Shown here: piece after piece, positions 60,575 to 60,803 of the stretch
Position numbering within the stretch: the first letter of the stretch is position 1
Layout of the letters: each line of letters begins with the position of its first letter
Source: Photobacterium angustum
GTDB lineage: Bacteria > Pseudomonadota > Gammaproteobacteria > Enterobacterales > Vibrionaceae
Assembly: GCF_003026365.1 (NCBI RefSeq)
Contig: NZ_PYOM01000027.1
Location: forward strand, 1-60,803
Direction: 5' to 3'
Length of the DNA: 60,803 bases
Notes under the pieces: generated by a model
What the model was told of the DNA's origin: nothing
Databases searched by the model: none
Seen by the model: only the letters and a program-made list of their open reading frames with translations
Program-made: the position numbers and the translations under genes

Positions 60575-60585
60575 CGTTCTTTAAT
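60575..60585 (+). promoter_or_regulatory. boxA-like antitermination element of the rRNA leader
   Basis: CGTTCTTTAAT matches the core of the rRNA boxA (TGCTCTTTAA) recruiting the NusB/S10 complex. It is correctly placed between P2 and 16S. Confidence 0.6.
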
Positions 60586-60765
60586 AATTTGACCATGCAA
60601 TCTGTGTGGGCACTCGTTGAAAAGTTAAGTCAAAAGATTTATCAATGATACTAGTGACCAAAACGATAGAAATATCGGCACAGTCAATTCAAATATCCTA
60701 ACTAGCTTCTAGTTAGCGGTATTTTAACAGTATTCATTGAGCCGGTCGAAAGACCACAAAAACTT

Positions 60766-60803
60766 TAATTGAAGAGTTTGATCATGGCTCAGATTGAACG
60801 CTG
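60766..60803 (+). rRNA. 16S rRNA, 5' end only
   Basis: AATTGAAGAGTTTGATCATG and the following GCTCAGATTGAACGCTG are the universally conserved start of bacterial 16S rRNA. The gene runs out of the window. The mature 5' end is about 60766 by comparison with E. coli. Confidence 0.97.

Noticed and set aside
1..60803. CRISPR arrays, prophage or restriction/defence genes
   Set aside because: No regularly spaced repeats, phage structural genes, integrases or known defence families are visible; the only accessory material is the small segment 31806-38502.

Overview
The window is chromosomal DNA from a gamma-proteobacterium of the Vibrionaceae. Photobacterium is my best guess, but the genus is inference. 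The evidence is the conserved queG-nnr-tsaE-amiB-mutL-miaA-hfq-hflX-hflK-hflC-yjeT-purA block, a MotX gene (part of the sodium-driven polar flagellar motor) directly after purA, a SLC13-type permease inside the cysDN/cysC sulfate-activation operon, and moderate AT richness throughout.

Region by region: (1) 1-990 has two identical tRNA-Gly(GCC) genes on a 128-bp repeat, then a gene-free stretch with a cluster of DnaA boxes. It sits between glycine tRNAs and queG, the same address as the E. coli datA locus. (2) 989-14739 is housekeeping: queuosine, NAD(P)HX repair, t6A, amidase, mismatch repair, the Hfq/HflX/HflKC superoperon and purA. (3) 14876-20814 has motX behind a sigma-28-like promoter, the divergent hmp/nsrR nitric-oxide pair with an operator between them, and rnr-rlmB. 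(4) 21047-22540 is the ribosomal operon rpsF-priB-rpsR-rplI with a structured leader. (5) 22635-31805 has a DUF481 porin-like protein, dnaB, alr, a C69 dipeptidase, yjbQ, pgi, a cold-shock gene and zur-cheX. (6) 31806-38502 is the accessory part. It holds a broken copy of a small exported-protein gene, a tiny ORF with its own rRNA-like promoter and terminator, several palindromes, an SOS-boxed umuD-like/umuC-like operon with a very unusual UmuD, a hypothetical gene, an iron-type alcohol dehydrogenase, the intact exported-protein gene and a cold-shock gene. (7) 39053-41783 has dusA, pspG (sigma-54-like promoter), a TIGR04219-type outer-membrane protein and a hypothetical. (8) 41951-46237 is cysJIH. 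(9) 46327-52768 has DUF2780, fklB, ytfB/OapA, an EamA transporter with elaA, a Crp-like regulator and cpdB. (10) 53186-60099 is cysG-cysD-cysN-permease-cysC-cysQ, followed by a terminator, the tandem promoters of an rRNA operon and the first bases of 16S rRNA.

Two clusters (41951-46237 and 53186-60099) together supply almost the whole assimilatory sulfate pathway: uptake, activation to APS and PAPS, reduction to sulfite and sulfide, the siroheme cofactor, and PAP removal. The most unusual object is the UmuD-like protein at 35014-35721. It is two UmuD domains in one chain. The first keeps a Val-Gln-Ala-Gly cleavage-type site but has lost the Ser/Lys dyad. The second keeps the Ser/Lys dyad but has no evident cleavage site. 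It lies under a near-consensus LexA box and is coupled to a UmuC homologue whose C-terminal tail is displaced by a one-base frameshift. All of this is read by eye from the sequence; no searches were run.
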